DNA of 64,000 nucleotides from Kushneria marisflavi (GCF_002157205.1 NZ_CP021358.1:1550001-1614000); one strand, 5' to 3'; positions 1-7,859 are shown, counted from the stretch's first letter. Notes: generated by a model not told the origin, from the letters alone. Numbers and translations: made by a program.

Positions 1-2
1 GT

Positions 3-284
3 CAGGGCCTTGAGATCATCCGCAAGCTGGGGCGCTTTGTGGAGTTCAGCGTGTTTGGCAAGGAGACCACGGTGGACTGGTCGATCATCGGCGATCGCAA
101 GGAGCTCGATGTGCGCGGCGCCCACCTCTCCCCGCACACCTTCCCGGTCGCGATCGACCTGATGGCACGCGGGCTAGTGACCACCGATGGCATCGTCACC
201 CACGAGCTGCCGCTGGCCGAGTTCGAGGAGGGCTTTCGCATGGCGACCGCCGCTGAATCCATCAAGGTACTGCTGGTGCCCTGA
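3..284 (+). CDS. Zinc-dependent alcohol/polyol dehydrogenase, C-terminal part (5' end outside window)
   Basis: Only the last 93 residues are in the window; the frame is open from base 3 to a TGA at 284. The visible part reads as the end of the Rossmann domain and C-terminal catalytic-domain strand of a medium-chain dehydrogenase: a GRFVEFSVFG strand, a GAHLSPHTFPVAIDLMARG helix, and the usual tail ending ESIKVLLVP. No zinc or NAD motif lies in this part. It is followed after 20 bases by an SDR dehydrogenase on the same strand, so the two are probably one operon for oxidising a sugar alcohol; similar pairs handle erythritol, threitol or xylitol. The substrate is inferred from that pairing only. 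Confidence 0.7.
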   Translation, partial: QGLEIIRKLGRFVEFSVFGKETTVDWSIIGDRKELDVRGAHLSPHTFPVAIDLMARGLVTTDGIVTHELPLAEFEEGFRMATAAESIKVLLVP

Positions 285-304
285 GCGCTGCACGCGAGGA
301 CGAG

Positions 305-1057
305 ATGAGCAACACACAAGCAATCACCCACTACGCCGGCCTTCAGGGCCGGCGCTATCTGGTCACCGGCGCGACCAGCGGCATTGGCCAGGCCGTCGCA
401 CTGGCCTTGCGCGAGCAGCACGCTGAGGTCGTCGCACTCGGGCGTAACCCCGAGGCACTGGCCGCACTCGAGGCCGCCGGCTGCATCACCTGTACGCTGG
501 AGCTGACCGATACCGAGGCGCTTGAACAGGCCATTGTCGAGCACGGCCCGTTTGATGGGCTGGTCAACAGCGCCGGCATCACCCATGTGGAACCCGCACT
601 GACCCTGCCGGCAGACGCGATCGATAAGGTGTTTCACACCAACGCCCGCGCCGCCGCCATCGCCGCGCGCTGCGTAGCCCGCGGCATGATCGAGGCCAAC
701 AAGGGTGGCAGCATCGTCAACGTCTCGAGTCAGGCATCATTAGTGGGGCTGGATGACCATCTCGCCTACAGCGCTTCCAAGGCGGCGATGGACGCCATCA
801 CCCGTTCACTGTGTCTGGAATGGGGCACCAATGAGATTCGGGTCAACAGCGTCAACCCGACCGTCACGCTCACGCCCATGGCGCAGAAGGTGTGGTCGGC
901 ACCTGAAAAGCGCGACCCGATGCTCGCCGCCATCCCGCTGCACCGCTTTGCCGAGCTTGCCGATGTGGTCGAACCGATTCTCTTTCTGCTCAGCGATGGC
1001 GCGGGCATGATCAGTGGAGTGTGTCTGCCGATCGATGGGGGGTATACGGCGAGGTAG
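305..1057 (+). CDS. SDR-family NAD(P)-dependent polyol/xylulose dehydrogenase
   Basis: Classical short-chain dehydrogenase of 250 residues. It has the cofactor motif TGATSGIGQA near residue 22, NSAG near residue 87, the catalytic serine in VNVSSQAS and the YSASK active-site Tyr/Lys near residue 156. The tail GGYTAR is typical of L-xylulose reductase/D-threitol dehydrogenase relatives. The start at 305 has a GAGGA ribosome site five bases upstream. It follows a zinc dehydrogenase closely, which supports a role in sugar-alcohol oxidation in the cytoplasm. The exact substrate cannot be read from the sequence. Confidence 0.85.
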   Translation: MSNTQAITHYAGLQGRRYLVTGATSGIGQAVALALREQHAEVVALGRNPEALAALEAAGCITCTLELTDTEALEQAIVEHGPFDGLVNSAGITHVEPALTLPADAIDKVFHTNARAAAIAARCVARGMIEANKGGSIVNVSSQASLVGLDDHLAYSASKAAMDAITRSLCLEWGTNEIRVNSVNPTVTLTPMAQKVWSAPEKRDPMLAAIPLHRFAELADVVEPILFLLSDGAGMISGVCLPIDGGYTAR

Positions 1058-1384
1058 GGGTAGGCTCCCGTCGTAGCAAAAAGGTTTTTAGGCGGCAGAA
1101 TTTCAAGGTGAAACTCATGATGTCATGAGGCGCTCGACTTACACCAACCTAACATTGATCTTTTTTGCGATTAGTTAATCAAATCGCTCGAAAAGCGAGG
1201 ATGGCGCTAGCTGTGGAGTAAGTATGCCATTAAAGTTAAAAAGACCCAACTCGACAGCAAGGTTCAGGCCTTTGGTTTTTATAGCTATAAATTTTTTTAG
1301 CAGCCTTTAATATCTAATGTCCAAGAAAAGTAGAGCGTAGAGAAAACCTTCTGACAGTAGCAGCCTTGACAAGCCGCCGTGCTA
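1058..1384. other. Intergenic, left edge of AT-rich island
   Basis: After about base 1075 the base composition changes from GC-rich to clearly AT-rich. I see no open frame with a ribosome site, no tRNA, no integrase and no direct repeat that would mark an insertion point. Confidence 0.6.
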
Positions 1385-1975
1385 TTACATACCCATGGAA
1401 GGACCGCTATACTCATTTTCAACAACCCTTTTCATTTCAGGACTAGGCTCTAAATTCAGACCATGATCCAAGCCAAATTCATATAAGTTCATACATCTTG
1501 TAATTTTATTTTCATTGCTAACAGCAGCAACAAAAGAATAACTCCCTATAGATCCTCCACTTGACTCCTCAACTTTTGACTTATGCTTTACAAGCCTTTC
1601 AAGGTAGAATATAAATGATTCCTTTCCTTTACCCGCATAGAGTATCTCCCCGACATCAGACACATTTTTATTGGAAAAATATGTCTTCCCTACAAGACTA
1701 AAATTTCCATCATCGACTTGGCCGTAAATGAGGAAATGGTGATCATCGCTAGAAGACAGCTCTTTCTTCGCCTCACTATAATTCTTATATTTCCTCCTTT
1801 CAGAAGCTAAAGAATTAGAGTCTTTTTTGAATTCTATGACAATCCATTTTTCATGGTTAGAGAGCAAAGCATCACCAGCTCTTTCATGCTCTCCGTCTAA
1901 AGGAGACAAAATCATCTCATCTGAAATAAACTTCCTAATAAAATAATACTCAACAGTCTTTTCCCACCAATCCAT
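1385..1975 (-). CDS. Hypothetical protein with a possible PD-(D/E)XK nuclease core
   Basis: 196 residues, AT-rich, acidic and lysine-rich, unlike the surrounding genes. The start is firm: an AAGGAG box lies five bases before the ATG at 1975. No named family is recognised. Residues near 35-52 read GDALLSNHEKWIVIEFKKDS. An acidic residue, a hydrophobic strand and E-x-K is the layout of the PD-(D/E)XK nuclease fold, and an upstream acidic residue (EHERAGD) would complete it. There is no signal peptide or membrane segment. It lies downstream of a DUF4145 gene on the same strand (61-base gap), so the two may be co-transcribed. A nuclease role is a hypothesis from one motif. Confidence 0.55.
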   Translation of the reverse strand: MDWWEKTVEYYFIRKFISDEMILSPLDGEHERAGDALLSNHEKWIVIEFKKDSNSLASERRKYKNYSEAKKELSSSDDHHFLIYGQVDDGNFSLVGKTYFSNKNVSDVGEILYAGKGKESFIFYLERLVKHKSKVEESSGGSIGSYSFVAAVSNENKITRCMNLYEFGLDHGLNLEPSPEMKRVVENEYSGPSMGM

Positions 1976-2035
1976 AAAAACTCCTTATAAAAAACCTCAA
2001 AAAAATAAAATAAAATTTTGCAAACAACATGATGA

Positions 2036-2731
2036 TTATTTTTCAATCTTTCGACGATCAGCTCGCCTTAAAGCTGCCAACTCTAGTCGTTTGGGTTCAG
2101 TATAAAGACGCTCTAAAAGGATAAAAGTAAAATCTAGAATATCCGCAGCATCTTCTTGTAAAAGAATGCCTTCGTGCGCACCATCGTTACCATTGTCTTT
2201 AATACAAGTTGATAGGTCTCGAAGCGCTTCTGGAAGTATTCCATTATCAATCAACCAAGGAAGTCTTAAACCTAGATTTCTTTTTATCCTATTATTGAGC
2301 CCTTCACCTAACTCTGGAACAAGGGTTTTTGTAGCTAAATCCAAGCATAGACGAAACATCGTTGCTGCAGCGTTATAGCATCCAATGGCCATACAAGCAG
2401 CACCTTCTTGGAAGATATTATCAATATTTTCGGGCAAATATTCAGGTGGCACCTCGGCATTATTATCTTGAATGCCGACAAACCGCTCCACTTTAACGAT
2501 TTCATTAACAGCAAAACCTGCATCTTGAAGGCCATTATTAATAAAATCGCTGCCATCATGATTTTTTTGCGAAACGAGAAAAATTGTTGGCTTGGCACAA
2601 GCACGACATACACAGAAAACCTCAAGGCATATCTGCCAATCAAATCTCTTGGAAACCTGAACTTGGTTCTCAAGATCAAAGGTAATTTCTTTAGCCCCAC
2701 ACCTAGGGCAATCAGCTACTAGTAGTGACAA
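2036..2731 (-). CDS. DUF4145 (HEPN-like) domain protein with N-terminal zinc-ribbon cysteines
   Basis: 231 residues. The N-terminus has two cysteine pairs, CPRCG (about residue 8) and CRAC (about residue 43), as in a zinc ribbon. The second half matches the DUF4145 pattern: PENIDNIFQEGAACMAIGCYN, then RLCLDLATK, LPWLIDNGILPE and a conserved DGAHEG. DUF4145 is a helical HEPN-related domain often found in or beside restriction and other defence loci; its biochemistry here is unknown. The frame contains no ATG or GTG before the zinc ribbon, so a TTG at 2731 is the best start, with only a weak ribosome site. It precedes the nuclease-like gene on the same strand. Confidence 0.7.
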   Translation of the reverse strand: MSLLVADCPRCGAKEITFDLENQVQVSKRFDWQICLEVFCVCRACAKPTIFLVSQKNHDGSDFINNGLQDAGFAVNEIVKVERFVGIQDNNAEVPPEYLPENIDNIFQEGAACMAIGCYNAAATMFRLCLDLATKTLVPELGEGLNNRIKRNLGLRLPWLIDNGILPEALRDLSTCIKDNGNDGAHEGILLQEDAADILDFTFILLERLYTEPKRLELAALRRADRRKIEK

Positions 2732-2841
2732 ATCTGCATACTCACTTTAAAAGTTGAAACATATAACACCAATAACATGTGCGCAAAAAACAACGACGAT
2801 GTCATCACTGTAACTTGACCTGCAAAAACACAAATTTGGCA

Positions 2842-3066
2842 TCATAATTTTTCTTCACCTACGTATGGAACAACTCCCCACTTATCATCTTTATTTTTAC
2901 GTGAATAAACCTCTCTCGCAGATCCCTCTATATTAGGAATACTAATGCACTGCTCTGTATCATCGTCACTACATATTATCGGCTGATACCAAGCTGAACT
3001 GTTTTCGTATTTACCACCTTTAACATCACTCCAAATTTTATTTATTTCTTCTTGAGAATGTTTCAT
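2842..3066 (-). CDS. Small hypothetical protein of the AT-rich island
   Basis: 74 residues, acidic, beginning MKHSQEEINKIWSDVKGG and containing CSDDDTEQC. The ATG at 3066 has an AAGGGG ribosome site seven bases upstream, which supports real translation. No family is recognised, and there is no signal peptide or membrane segment. It is the first of three minus-strand genes in the AT-rich stretch, 110 bases before the DUF4145 start. Confidence 0.5.
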   Translation of the reverse strand: MKHSQEEINKIWSDVKGGKYENSSAWYQPIICSDDDTEQCISIPNIEGSAREVYSRKNKDDKWGVVPYVGEEKL

Positions 3067-3468
3067 TTTTTAACCCCTTGAACTCTAAAAACATTAAATA
3101 ATATAATCAACTCTTTACCCAAAACATCAGACCTATCCATTAACGCTATTTGGCGCGCCCTTCAATTAATCATTAATCACAAGGTGTAAGCTAGCAACCT
3201 GCTTGAAATTAATGTGCTTGCGCACACCACAAATGAAATATTAACAAAAATTTATATAAAATGGTATTCACCTACTCAAAAACCATTACCAAAACTGATG
3301 AGCCGCATAAAATCTTTCATGCTAATGAAGCGCTAAAGCCTGCGAACCAAGAATCCTCATCAAAGCTATCCTAGATGGCTTATTATTGGTTCTTGTCTAT
3401 ATCTTTCTGCCGAAATCAGTCGGGCCAGATAAGACTTGCTCCAATTAAGACAGCCAAAATAACAGCGT
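3067..3468. other. AT-rich intergenic region
   Basis: About 400 AT-rich bases with no convincing open frame on either strand. It probably holds the promoter of the minus-strand island genes (the stretch 3100-3250 is rich in TATAAT-like words), but no single site stands out. It ends where a ycaO remnant begins. Confidence 0.5.
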
Positions 3469-3690
3469 CTATTCAGTGGGGAGCGTTTTGCATAACAGAA
3501 TGACGCAATCAGCGAGCGGAATTAGCCGCCCACCCTCCATGCAGCTTCTAATCAGCCGCTGGTGCCGGTCGATGCCTTCCAAGTTCATGCCGGTTTCGAT
3601 GTAGCCGTAAAAGCGCACGTCGCCGTTGACCGAGCTCACCTCGGTAAGCATCTTCTCCTCACCGAACATGCGCGAGAGGCTTTGTCGTCC
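3469..3690 (-). pseudogene. Remnant of the 3' end of an OsmC-YcaO gene
   Basis: Read on the minus strand, 3535-3684 encodes RMFGEEKMLTEVSSVNGDVR followed by FYGYIETGMNLEGIDRHQRL. This corresponds almost residue for residue to the C-terminus of the intact OsmC-YcaO protein at 17306-19510, and the DNA is also closely similar (compare 3560-3680 with 17370-17490). The preceding 650 residues of that protein are absent; the sequence upstream is the nasR region. The last 20 residues diverge (ending in CKTLPTE). It is therefore a truncated, non-functional duplicate or the residue of a rearrangement. Confidence 0.8.
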
Positions 3691-3821
3691 CCCTCGAACG
3701 CACACCGGCGGCTCCCTGATAAAACAGGCCGCATTGACAGAGCCAGCCCACATTAAAATACGGTTTTGATGACGACGCGAGTCGTGCTGGTACACTCGAA
3801 CAACACCAACAACAAGACCGT

Positions 3822-3842
3822 CTCGACCTGATCCAGGTCGAG
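3822..3842 (+). promoter_or_regulatory. Hairpin just upstream of the nasR ribosome site
   Basis: Two perfect nine-base arms, CTCGACCTG and CAGGTCGAG, are separated by ATC and end five bases before the GAGG ribosome site of nasR. It could be an operator or an mRNA hairpin limiting translation. It has no T-tract and its three-base loop does not fit the ANTAR loop pattern. Confidence 0.4.
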
Positions 3843-3852
3843 GCCCGAGGAC

Positions 3853-5100
3853 ATGACCGTGACCAGCTCGACCCTTGAGCGGCTGCTGGCGGCCGCCAAC
3901 GCCTCCGATATCGACCGACTTCATCAACTGATTGCCCTTTGCGCGCTGGTGGGGCCGCTGAGCCAGCTGGTGCATGCCCTGCAGCGCGAGCGTGGGGCGG
4001 CAAGCATCGTGCTGGGCTCGCGCGGTCAGCGCTTTATCGACCGCTACCAGGCGCACGCCGATCACAGCCGTCAGGCCGATACCCAGCTGCATGCGGCGCT
4101 GACCCACTGGATGAGCGCTCGCGATGAAACATCGCATGAGGCCCGTGCCTATTCTCCCCGTCTGCTCCGGCGTCTGGCTGGGGCGGTGACGGCACTGGAT
4201 GCGCTTGCGGAGCTGCGCACCCGGGTGGCGGCCCAGCAGGTGAGCGCCGATGAGGCCACCCGCCTGTACAACCGGGCCATCGGCACGCTGCTTTCGGTGG
4301 TGTTCGAGGTGGCCGATACCGCCAGCGACGCCGACATCACCCGCGCGCTGGTCAGCCTCTTTCACTTCATCCAGGGCAAGGAGCTGGCCGGGCAGGAGCG
4401 CGCCTGCGGGGCGCTGGGCTTCACTCTCGGGCACTTTGATGATACGCACCGCCACACCCTTCAATCGCTGATCGATGCCCAGCAGGACTGCTTCGACACG
4501 TTCACCGAGTTCGCCGACGAGACGGCCCGAAACCGGTGGGCCGCGCTCGCCGACCACCCCACCCTGACCACGCTCGGCCATCTCCGCGCGCTGGCGCTCG
4601 CGGATACGGATCTGCCGAGCGATCTCGAGGCGCCCGGTGAGCAGTGGTATGCGCTGGCGACCCAGCGCATCGATGCCCTGAAGGCCATCGAGGATCAGCT
4701 CGTCGAGGCGCTGCACCAGAGCTGTTGCCGGGCGCTCGAGCAGGCCAGCAGCCGTGACCGCACTGATGACGTGACGGCCTTCATCGAACCGGTCTCGCGG
4801 TCGAGCCCCCCGGAGATTGACGCCCCGACGGCACCGGTCACGGCGCGATACTTCGACCGCTCGCTGCTGGAACTGGTCCAGACCCAGAATCAGCGGCTGC
4901 AGCAGCTAAGCGATGAGCTGGCCCATACCCGCAAAACCCTGCGCGAGCGCAAGCTGATCGAGCGCGCCAAGGGCCTGCTCATGGCGCAGCAGCACATCGA
5001 TGAAGACAGCGCCTACCGCCTGATGCGCAGGACCGCGATGGATCAGAGCCAGCCGCTGGTCACGATTGCCCGCGCCATGATCGACCGCGCCGAGCGCTAG
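3853..5100 (+). CDS. nasR: NasR-type nitrate/nitrite-responsive transcription antiterminator (NIT + ANTAR)
   Basis: 415 residues, close to Klebsiella NasR. Residues about 20-300 form a helical nitrate/nitrite-sensing NIT domain, with the signature LVHALQRERGAASIVLGSRG near residue 40. Residues about 345-412 form an ANTAR RNA-binding domain (RKLIERAKGLLMAQQ, then SAYRLMRRTAMDQ). Between them lies a coiled stretch. In the family, nitrate or nitrite binding lets the ANTAR domain hold leader hairpins and prevent termination. The start at 3853 has GAGG three bases upstream. The next gene is the nitrate transporter, and the leaders of three nitrate units in the window carry ANTAR-like hairpins, which fits a local antiterminator. 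Confidence 0.92.
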   Translation: MTVTSSTLERLLAAANASDIDRLHQLIALCALVGPLSQLVHALQRERGAASIVLGSRGQRFIDRYQAHADHSRQADTQLHAALTHWMSARDETSHEARAYSPRLLRRLAGAVTALDALAELRTRVAAQQVSADEATRLYNRAIGTLLSVVFEVADTASDADITRALVSLFHFIQGKELAGQERACGALGFTLGHFDDTHRHTLQSLIDAQQDCFDTFTEFADETARNRWAALADHPTLTTLGHLRALALADTDLPSDLEAPGEQWYALATQRIDALKAIEDQLVEALHQSCCRALEQASSRDRTDDVTAFIEPVSRSSPPEIDAPTAPVTARYFDRSLLELVQTQNQRLQQLSDELAHTRKTLRERKLIERAKGLLMAQQHIDEDSAYRLMRRTAMDQSQPLVTIARAMIDRAER

Positions 5101-5116
5101 CCCAACGCCCACTCGG

Positions 5117-5162
5117 GCGCCGCTTCGGTGCATCACGCCACGTATGTGCACCGCAAACGCCG
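5117..5162 (+). promoter_or_regulatory. Possible paired NtrC binding sites upstream of the nitrate transporter
   Basis: GCGCCGCTTCGGTGC at 5117-5131 matches the NtrC palindrome GCACC-N5-GGTGC at nine of ten positions. A weaker site starting GCACC lies at 5148-5162. Their centres are 31 bases apart, about three helical turns, and lie about 152 and 121 bases before the predicted transcription start at 5276. Confidence 0.4.
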
Positions 5163-5249
5163 CTTTCGGCCCACTGCCCGCCGCCCAGAAAGGGACATAT
5201 ACGACCTTTTTTGCGGTAGTGCCCTGAAATATCGCCACTCTTTCGATTC

Positions 5250-5265
5250 TGGCCCCGGTTCTGCT
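5250..5265 (+). promoter_or_regulatory. Sigma-54-type promoter of the nitrate transporter gene
   Basis: TGGCCCCGGTTCTGCT has the GG and GC elements at the fixed sigma-54 spacing (consensus TGGCACG-N4-TTGCW). It predicts a start near 5276, just before the first leader hairpin. Confidence 0.5.
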
Positions 5266-5282
5266 TTAGGTGACATGCCCCG

Positions 5283-5426
5283 AGCCAAAGGCGGCTTTCG
5301 CGGGCAATGCCACTGCCTGGCCCTGTTTCTGACAAGACATGACACGTCGCGCCCCCGGCCTGCGTGTATCGGACAACGGCGTCCACCAACCTTCCTGCAC
5401 CACGGGAAGGCGGGTGGGCGCCGTTG
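5283..5426 (+). promoter_or_regulatory. ANTAR-type leader of the nitrate transporter gene
   Basis: Hairpin one is AGCC-AAAGGC-GGCT (5283-5296). Hairpin two is GGAC-AACGGC-GTCC (5371-5384). Both six-base loops have A at position 1 and G at position 4, the pattern bound by ANTAR domains. Hairpin two overlaps the left arm of a long stem-loop (CAACGGCG 5374-5381 with CGCCGTTG 5419-5426, interior pairs between) that would exclude it. This long stem has no following T-tract, so whether it ends transcription is uncertain. Confidence 0.5.
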
Positions 5427-5477
5427 CCGTTGGTGAGGCCATGTCCCTTGAGTGTCGACAACCCCGGAGAACAAGCG

Positions 5478-6839
5478 ATGGACATCCGTAATAAAGCCAA
5501 CAGGATACGGCTACTGAGCTTTTCGACCCCACAGATGCGCGCCTTCCACCTATCGTGGTTTGCCTTCCACGTGTGCTTTTTCGGCTGGTTTGGCATCGCC
5601 CCGCTGATGGCTGTGGTGCGTGATGACCTGGGCCTGACCAAGACCCAGATCGGCAACACCATCATCGCCTCGGTCGCCATCACCATTGTGGTGCGACTGG
5701 CCATCGGCCTGCTGTGCGACCGGATCGGGCCGCGCCGCGCCTACACCTGGCTTTTGTGCCTAGGGTCACTGCCGGTCATGATGATCGGCTTCGCCGACAG
5801 CTTTGAAACCTTTTTGATGGCGCGTCTGGCCATCGGCGCCATCGGGGCGTCGTTTGTGATTACCCAGTACCACTCCTCGATCATGTTCGCGCCCAACGTG
5901 GTCGGCACCGCCAACGCCACCACAGCCGGCTGGGGCAATCTGGGCGGCGGTACCACCCAGATTCTGATGCCGCTGATCTTCTCGGGCGTGTTGATGCTCG
6001 GCGTCAGCGAAACGCTGGGCTGGCGACTGGCCATGGTGGTGCCCGGCATCGTGCTGTTTGTGACCGGCATCGCATATTACCGCCTGACCCAGGATGCCCC
6101 GAACGGCAACTTCGATGAGCTGCGCGCCCGGGGCGAGCTGCCCGAAGCGACCCGCGAGCACGGCGCGGTTCAAAGCTTTGCCGCCGCAGCGAAGGACATT
6201 CGCGTGTGGGCGCTGTTTCTGGTCTACGCCGCCTGCTTCGGGGTCGAGCTGACCATCAACAACATCGCCGCCATCTACTTTTTCGACACCTTCTCGCTGA
6301 ATCTGGCCACCGCCGGTCTGATTGCGGGGCTGTTCGGACTGATGAACCTGTTCGCCCGAACGCTCGGCGGGGTCTTTTCGGATCTGTTCGCCCGCAAGAA
6401 CGGCCTCAAGGGCCGGGTACGCTGGCTGTTTCTGGCCATGCTGTGTGAAGGCATCGCCCTGATCGGCTTTGCCCACATGGAGGTGCTGGCGCTGGCCATC
6501 GGCATCATGCTGGTGTTCAGCCTGTTCGTGCAGATGGCCGAAGGCGCTACCTTTGGCGTGGTGCCGTTTATCAATAAAAAGGCGCTGGGCGCCGTGGCCG
6601 GCATCGTGGGGGCCGGGGGCAACGCTGGCGCTGTCGCCGCAGGCTTTCTGTTTCGAAGCGAGTCGCTGACCTATCAGGAAGGGCTGTTCTATCTCGGCGT
6701 GGCGGTGGTGGTGATCTCACTGGCCGCACTGGCCGTGCGCTTCACTCCCGAGGTAGAAGCCGAAGAGGAAGCCGCCTACCGCGAGGCCGCCGGCGCAGAG
6801 GACACTGCCAACACGGCAACCCCGATCGGTGCACGCTAG
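5478..6839 (+). CDS. MFS nitrate/nitrite transporter (NarK/NasA family)
   Basis: 453 residues with about 12 membrane segments. It carries the MFS loop motif RLAIGLLCDRIGPRRAY near residue 75 and the nitrate-porter signature GWGNLGGG near residue 155, with a second conserved glycine-rich stretch GIVGAGGNAGAVAAG near residue 375. It would import nitrate (and perhaps export nitrite) across the inner membrane. The start at 5478 follows GGAGA by eight bases; an upstream in-frame extension lies inside the leader hairpin and is rejected. It follows nasR and has its own sigma-54/ANTAR leader. Confidence 0.93.
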   Translation: MDIRNKANRIRLLSFSTPQMRAFHLSWFAFHVCFFGWFGIAPLMAVVRDDLGLTKTQIGNTIIASVAITIVVRLAIGLLCDRIGPRRAYTWLLCLGSLPVMMIGFADSFETFLMARLAIGAIGASFVITQYHSSIMFAPNVVGTANATTAGWGNLGGGTTQILMPLIFSGVLMLGVSETLGWRLAMVVPGIVLFVTGIAYYRLTQDAPNGNFDELRARGELPEATREHGAVQSFAAAAKDIRVWALFLVYAACFGVELTINNIAAIYFFDTFSLNLATAGLIAGLFGLMNLFARTLGGVFSDLFARKNGLKGRVRWLFLAMLCEGIALIGFAHMEVLALAIGIMLVFSLFVQMAEGATFGVVPFINKKALGAVAGIVGAGGNAGAVAAGFLFRSESLTYQEGLFYLGVAVVVISLAALAVRFTPEVEAEEEAAYREAAGAEDTANTATPIGAR

Positions 6840-6847
6840 CCTCCGAT

Positions 6848-6869
6848 GGCCCGAGCGATGGCTCGGGCC
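6848..6869. terminator. Inverted repeat after the nitrate transporter
   Basis: Perfect arms GGCCCGAGC and GCTCGGGCC with loop GATG, nine bases after the stop codon. It has no T-tract, so it may only stabilise the 3' end. Confidence 0.4.
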
Positions 6870-6901
6870 GTACATGCCACCACAGCTCACAACGCCCAAC
6901 C

Positions 6902-6936
6902 CAAAACGCCGTCACATGAGTGACGGCGTTTTGTCA
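6902..6936. terminator. Bidirectional intrinsic terminator
   Basis: AAAACGCCGTCAC and GTGACGGCGTTTT flank ATGA. It has T-runs in both directions and sits between the convergent transporter and cobA genes. Confidence 0.85.
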
Positions 6937-6950
6937 TCCAGCGGAGGGGG

Positions 6951-7859
6951 TCAGAACGCTGGCGCCTCATCGGCCAGCGCGTGGCGAGTGGTCTCCTGCG
7001 CGTCGCGATACAGCGTGACCACACTGCCCACCACGATCAGACAGGGCGACGGCATCGGCGCGGCCTCAAGCAGTGCCGGCAGGGTGGCCAGCGTCCCGAC
7101 GCGGGTCTGCTGCGTGGGCAGCGTGGCGTGTGCGATCAGCATCACCGGCCAGTCGGCTGGCAGACCGGCGCCTGTCAGCCCCTCACAGATGGTCGCCACC
7201 CGGTTGAGCCCCATGTAGAACACCAGCGTTTCATCGCGCCGGGCCAGCGCCGACCAGTCCGGCAGACGGTCCTCCTGCGCCTGATGGGCGGTCACAAACC
7301 GCAGCGTCTGGGCATGGGCGCGGTCGGTCAGCGGCAGGCCGAGCGCGGCGGCAGCACCGGAGGCGGCGGTAATGCCCGGAACAATTTCAACCTCGATGCC
7401 GGCCTCCCCCAGGGCGGCCAGCTCCTCGCCCATGCGCCCGAACACGCCGGGGTCACCGCCCTTGAGCCGGACCACCCGCTTGCCCGCGCGCGCCAGTGCC
7501 ACCAGCCGCTCGCCGATCTCGGCCTGAGGCACACTGTGCTCGCCGCAGGCCTTGCCGACATAGTAGCGCTCACACCCGGCCGGCAGCCGCGCCAGAATCT
7601 CCGGCCCGACCAGCCGGTCGTAGACCACGGCGTCCGCCGCCTGCAGGCGATCAAGCGCGCGAAGCGTCAGAAGATCCGCCGCGCCGGGGCCGGCGCCGAC
7701 CAGGGCCACCTGTCCCATGGACGCCTTTTGCACGGGCGTATCGACATCGCAGTGCCGGCCACGCGCCGTGGACAGCGCCCGGGTCGCGACATGACCGAGC
7801 CGCATCATCCAGCGGGACACGCCAAAGCGCAGGGGATGAGAGGGGTTACAGCTCGACAT
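6951..7859 (-). CDS. cobA: Uroporphyrinogen-III C-methyltransferase
   Basis: 302 residues of the SUMT/CobA family, which makes precorrin-2 for siroheme. The methylase domain begins near residue 46 with VALVGAGPGAADLLTLRAL; the SAM-site strand VVRLKGGDPGVFGR follows near residue 125, then GITAASGAAAALGLPLTDR. The start at 7859 has a GAAGAGGAA ribosome site and overlaps the end of nasA by 14 bases, indicating translational coupling. About 45 residues precede the conserved domain, and an internal ATG directly before GQVALVG is an alternative start. Siroheme is the cofactor of the nitrite reductase encoded on the opposite strand, which explains its place here. Confidence 0.9.
   Translation of the reverse strand: MSSCNPSHPLRFGVSRWMMRLGHVATRALSTARGRHCDVDTPVQKASMGQVALVGAGPGAADLLTLRALDRLQAADAVVYDRLVGPEILARLPAGCERYYVGKACGEHSVPQAEIGERLVALARAGKRVVRLKGGDPGVFGRMGEELAALGEAGIEVEIVPGITAASGAAAALGLPLTDRAHAQTLRFVTAHQAQEDRLPDWSALARRDETLVFYMGLNRVATICEGLTGAGLPADWPVMLIAHATLPTQQTRVGTLATLPALLEAAPMPSPCLIVVGSVVTLYRDAQETTRHALADEAPAF

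Noticed and set aside
1058..3468. AT-rich stretch as a prophage or integrative element
   Set aside because: No integrase, phage structural gene, tRNA target or flanking direct repeat is visible.
3690..4716. Extension of the ycaO remnant frame through the nasR region on the minus strand
   Set aside because: Upstream of 3690 the frame is only the antisense of nasR; the match to OsmC-YcaO stops there.
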